This document shows, piece after piece, positions 60,773-64,000 of a stretch of 64,000 nucleotides of DNA. Each line of letters begins with the position of its first letter. The first letter of the stretch is position 1. The DNA is from Isoetes taiwanensis (lineage: Eukaryota > Streptophyta > Lycopodiopsida > Isoetales > Isoetaceae), in NCBI GenBank assembly GCA_021234155.1, contig JAJEKV010000060.1:6534323-6598322 (forward strand), read 5' to 3'. A program made the position numbers and the translations under genes. Below the pieces are notes generated by a model. That model was not told the DNA's origin, ran no database searches, and saw only the letters and a program-made list of their open reading frames with translations.

Positions 60773-61464
60773 GTGATTTCGGTTACTCGAAATCATAGCA
60801 CTGACCAAACCCTAACTCGCTAGTCCGGTAGTTAGGAGAGAGAGTTTAAGCTGGTGTGATTGTTTGGCTCTCTGATGTTGGTTTTGTGCTAGGTTAATGT
60901 AATAGACTGTAAGTTTTTAAGAGGTTTAGGGCGACTGGAAGGCCCAAGTTTCGAAGAGCTATAACTTTGTGTAGGTAGCTCGGATGAAGGCAAAAACGGC
61001 TCCAATGGATCGAGCACCTTCCAAATACCCTAGGGGGCACGTCTCCCGAGGTCCAGGCCGCCGAGAAATCAAAAGGGACGCTGCTATGCTCAGAGGTATT
61101 TCTTTCGAAAAGTTGAAGCTGTATAAGTAACGCAGCGCCCCATACGGTCGCGCGTATTTTTATACGCGCCCGTTTAAAAATTTTTATAAAAAAAAAATTT
61201 ATTATTTCTGAAAATTTTAATAAAAAAGTTAAAAGTTAAAAGTTAAAATTTGAATTCTGAACCATCTTTTCGAACATGTGCTTTCTCTGAGCGCCCTTTT
61301 CCGCCATAGCCGCCGGACTTGAGCTCCAAACTCGCCATAGCTGACCTCCATGCCTCCCTTGCATCTGTCCTACGCCCAGCGCCCTTGCTTAATCTTTAGC
61401 GCCGCCCATCCTCCCTTGAGCGCCTTTCCTTCTCCCTCCCGTGTTCTTCCTTGTTAGAGTAACC
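60773..61464 (+). promoter_or_regulatory. Leader and promoter region of H3 ORF
   Basis: There is no ORF. It holds a perfect hairpin (gcgcgtat, tttt, atacgcgc at 61150-61169), then an AT-rich stretch with tataaaaaaaaa (about 61185) that could serve as a TATA box, then a C/T-rich leader with tttagcgccgcc near 61395. A nearly identical tttagcgcctcc stands in the leader of the next ORF. Confidence 0.5.
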
Positions 61465-62843
61465 ATGCCGCGTTTCAAGCTAACCGTGGACTTGAAGAAG
61501 ATGGGCGTGTTTCAGTTATTTGGCGCGCTCATTGAGCATCTGGCAGACGACAGCCCTACCATAGACATTGTTCTTGATCTCATGGTGAAGCACTTTATCG
61601 ACGGTCGAAGGATCCCTTACCCTATCTTCCACTTCAATGAGCGGTTCCTTATGAAGCTAAACGAGGCAGATCAGGCCTACTCGTGGAGCAGCCGGACCAT
61701 GCATGGGCCGTGGTTAAGTTTTATCCCTCGCCAGGACCAGATGAGGACCCTGCCGACCTTATCCGGAACGAGGCACAAAGAATCATGCACCTTGCGAGGT
61801 TGGAAGACTTGCAGCAAATAGCCAGCGCCCCACCAGATGCACGGAAGAATTGTTTCTACTACCTGGGAAAGGGCCGTATACTGACGTACGGAGATTACTT
61901 TAATCTTCCTACCTTCTCTTGGAATGAAGATCTTAACAGCTTCGTCTTTGAGAATGTCCCGCCAAGGTTTAGCCAAGGCCACCTGGACTCCATCCAAGAG
62001 GATATGCGGGCACGGCCGGACAGGTACCATACGGAGATTGCCAGGCGTATACAAATGCGTTTGGACAAGGAGGCCCGAGATGAGGAGCGAGAGCGACTCC
62101 AAAAAGAAGAAGAGGATCTTCATAGCCAGCAGAGCGGGAATCAGCAGGGGGACCAGCAAGATCACCAGCAGGTTGATCAGCAGCAGAACCCAGATGTCGA
62201 CCAACAACAGCATCAAGATGTTAATCGCCAGCAGGACCTAGGTGCTGCCCAGAATGTTAACCTCCAGGCAGACCAGGTCATGCCTGACAACGTGAACCAA
62301 TCGGTAGACCCACAGGGAAACCCCACTGATGGGAGCCAGCGGAAGTGGGGTAACCGGACATTGAAGAGAAAGAGTACCAAACCTGTGAAGGGTGGGGTGA
62401 AATATAAGACCCAGCTGCAGAAGGATGCAATTATTGCCAAGAAGACGTCGGCTCAGAGACGGGAGCGGATCGTCCAGCGGGCAAAGCATCCCTCAACCGG
62501 CGGGAAATCCATTCCGTCGCATAAGGCGACCCTTAAGCCGCGGAAGCCCCATAGATATCGACCGGGCACGGTAGCACTTCGGGAGATACGCAAGTATCAG
62601 AAGTCTACCGAGCCATTGATTCGTCGGCTCCCCTTCCAGCGGCTTGTACGGGAGATCGCCCAGGAATTCAAAACCGACCTAAGGTTCCATGCTTTTGCGA
62701 TCCTCGCCCTGCAGGAGGCTACCGAGGCTTACCTTATCGAACTTTTGAGTGACGCCAACCTTTGTGCCATACATGCAAAGAGGGTCACTATTATGCCCAA
62801 GGACCTCCAGCTGGCACGAAGGATCCGAGGGGATTTTAGGTGA
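61465..62843 (+). CDS. Retroelement ORF1 with C-terminal histone H3 domain
   Basis: The start ATG at 61465 (A at -3) opens a frame of about 72 codons. A one-base break at about 61681-61684 moves the reading into the frame that runs to the TGA at 62841. The protein would be about 459 residues: a novel N-terminal domain (to about 185), a charged coiled coil (about 190-220, [13 protein letters not shown]), a Gln/Asp-rich linker (about 222-290), a basic stretch, and an H3 fold in the last 97 residues (62550-62840). The H3 part keeps [32 protein letters not shown] and [15 protein letters not shown]. Loop 1 has canonical length, so it is not CENH3. Tyr41 and Leu90 match plant H3.3, and the domain has no intron. 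The tail keeps STGGK but has Pro in place of K9 and lacks the K27 region. The function is unknown; nucleosome entry or chromatin targeting is an inference. Confidence 0.85.
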
Positions 62844-63079
62844 TCAAGCGACAGTTTTTTTTGTAACTTATCCATGTACTAGACCCATTTTTTTGGGATT
62901 GTGAATATAAAAATAACTTTTTGAAAATGTATTATTAATTAACTAATAATTTTTTTAATAATAATTTCTTTTTGGAAACACGTGCCGAAAAAGTATAAAA
63001 CCCTTTTTGAGCCGTTAGGGTTTCATTCCTCTTCCTTGTTTTAGCGCCTCCTTCCTCCTCCTTTGCACCTTCACTTCTC
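62844..63079 (+). promoter_or_regulatory. Intergenic promoter of ORF2
   Basis: After the stop the sequence is T-rich and AT-rich (likely 3' end). It then shows a G-box cacgtg (62979-62984), TATA box tataaaa (62994-63000), telo-box gttagggttt (63014-63023) and a C/T-rich leader with tttagcgcctcc before the ATG at 63080. This arrangement is that of an ordinary plant promoter, which is unusual inside an LTR element. Confidence 0.7.
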
Positions 63080-64000
63080 ATGGCTCGCCCAACCCTGCAG
63101 CAGTGGTATTTGGACGGGGAGCATTGGGACCCTGCGGTTCCCTTTGATCTTCTTCACCCCTACCTGCTCCAGCAGGTAGATCTTATCTCTAACATGCAGG
63201 CACATCCGGATTACGCCGCTTTTCTTCAGTTCTATTGTGAGGAGATTGTACCTACATGCGTGTATAACGAAGAGGATGCGCAGCTCTATCTTGACTTCCA
63301 CGACCTGCACCAGATGTTAGGGGGTGATGAGCATGCCCGCAATGTCATCAAGGGCATAAGAAGGCGAGGGACCGACCTCCCTATCGTTACAATAGATCGG
63401 GAAATTTGTTTTGAGGCCCGATTTGCACTGGCCATTATTATGGACCAGTACATAGAGGATGAGGAGATTGCTGCTGAGCATTCTTCTGTGCCTCTATTTC
63501 CTGACCCGGAAGACGACGAAGTCGTCGACGAGCAGGATTTTGTAAGGTGGAAGGAACTTGCCACTGAAGCCCCTGCCAGTCGACAGAAAGCCCTCAAGCT
63601 CGAAGGACTAAACCTTCTTCCTACCGTGCTCTTGAATAACCAAGAGTACCTGATTTTTGAGGATATCATGTGGGCTTACCGCGTTATTACTGGGATCCGC
63701 CGCAAGAAGATAGAGGTCCTCTATGACCTTGCGGAGTATTGCCAAGATGACTTCATCGACTTCACCACACCGGTTGTGAATCCCTCACCAGTGGAGAACT
63801 TATTGGCATATCAGCCCGAGGAACAAGAGCCCGTTGAGACTCTTCTGTCACTTCGCCAGTTCTTACTGAGTGCCAGAGGAGCATTTTGCGGCTCAGATGC
63901 GGCCTCCCCTCGCAGACCCACCTTTGCAAATTACCATGGGGGAGGTGGATCCCGGCGAGGAAGACATGTGGGACACCAAGGTCAGCCTTAAGGATGACAG
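63080..64000 (+). CDS. Retroelement ORF2, unknown acidic protein (partial)
   Basis: The ATG at 63080 opens a frame of about 263 codons, starting MARPTLQQWYLDGEHWDPAV. Near 63868 the sense of the protein moves to the next frame, which reads VPEEHFAAQMRPPLAD and then ITMGEVDPGEEDMW to the window end, so it continues outside. It is acidic (an EDDEVVDEQD stretch near residues 142-153), with predicted helices and many aromatic residues. There is no signal peptide, membrane helix, zinc motif or catalytic motif. I recognise no family. It follows the H3 fusion ORF in the same direction with its own promoter, so the two may be a captured gene pair or extra ORFs placed before gag. Confidence 0.65.

Larger units (their letters stand above)
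59126..64000 (+). mobile_element. 5' part of LTR retroelement carrying histone H3 ORF
   Basis: It starts with a 1.6 kb LTR, then a primer-binding site, a leader and two ORFs in the same direction, and runs off the window end before any gag-pol is reached. The presence of the primer-binding site right after the LTR rules out a solo LTR. LTR similarity ties it to the chromovirus ending at 10030. Unlike that element, its coding parts here are nearly clean, with two frame breaks in about 2.3 kb of ORF. Whether it is autonomous or relies on a partner for its enzymes cannot be judged from this window. Confidence 0.8.

Noticed and set aside
61678-61700. Programmed -1 frameshift in the H3 ORF
   Set aside because: No slippery heptamer of the X XXY YYZ type and no downstream pseudoknot is evident. 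A one-base sequence error or mutation is simpler.
62550-62840. Centromeric H3 (CENH3)
   Set aside because: Loop 1 has canonical length (FKTDLRF) and the C-terminus follows canonical H3; CENH3 has a longer, divergent loop 1.

Overview
This window looks like repeat-rich nuclear DNA of a land plant. The evidence is LTR retrotransposons of the plant Ty3/gypsy type primed by initiator Met-tRNA, an APE-type LINE, a PLS-class pentatricopeptide (PPR) gene remnant of the style typical of ferns and lycophytes, exons of a DNA polymerase V/MYBBP1A-like nucleolar protein, and small GT-AG introns. A non-seed vascular plant (fern-like) fits best, but this is an inference. There are few intact host genes. 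Most of the window is mobile elements, inverted and tandem repeats, and broken gene copies.

Layout. (1) 1-10030: the 3' part of a degenerate chromovirus on the + strand, with gag, protease, RT, RNase H, integrase, chromodomain, polypurine tract and a 3' LTR at 8468-10030 (TGTGAC...GTCACA). (2) 10031-32606: a very large inverted repeat. Each arm carries one copy of a three-exon gene for a secreted cysteine-rich protein. The right copy (28481-29856, +) is open. The left copy (16374 down to 12512, -) is frameshifted and split by a 2.4 kb insertion. Between the gene copies lie arrays of a 19-20 bp minisatellite inside 1.6-1.8 kb direct repeats. (3) 32.6-36.6 kb: repeat patches, a 585 bp foldback element with 186 bp arms, and a short recurring ORF. 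(4) 37.8-43.4 kb: minus-strand gene remnants (unknown protein, Pol V/MYBBP1A-like, PPR). (5) 44-55.5 kb: a small MITE, then a 3.8 kb tandem duplication containing a LINE on the minus strand plus a second LINE fragment. (6) 55.5-59.1 kb: AT-rich repeats and an unrecognised minus-strand gene. (7) 59126-64000: the 5' end of a second LTR retroelement whose LTR is related to the first one.

The most notable content is in (7). Directly downstream of the LTR and primer-binding site, in the usual gag position, is an ORF (61465-62843, one frame break) whose C-terminus is an almost complete histone H3 fold. It is preceded by a novel N-terminal domain, a coiled coil and a Gln-rich linker. A second ORF (63080 to the window end) follows, with its own G-box, TATA and telo-box promoter. 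An LTR element carrying an H3 fusion, related by its LTR to an element with an H3-reading chromodomain, is the best candidate here for an undescribed system.

Caution: many frame breaks in the repeats fall at CAG/CTG sites, and the same odd replacement recurs in unrelated places. Part of the apparent decay may therefore be a context-specific sequencing artefact.
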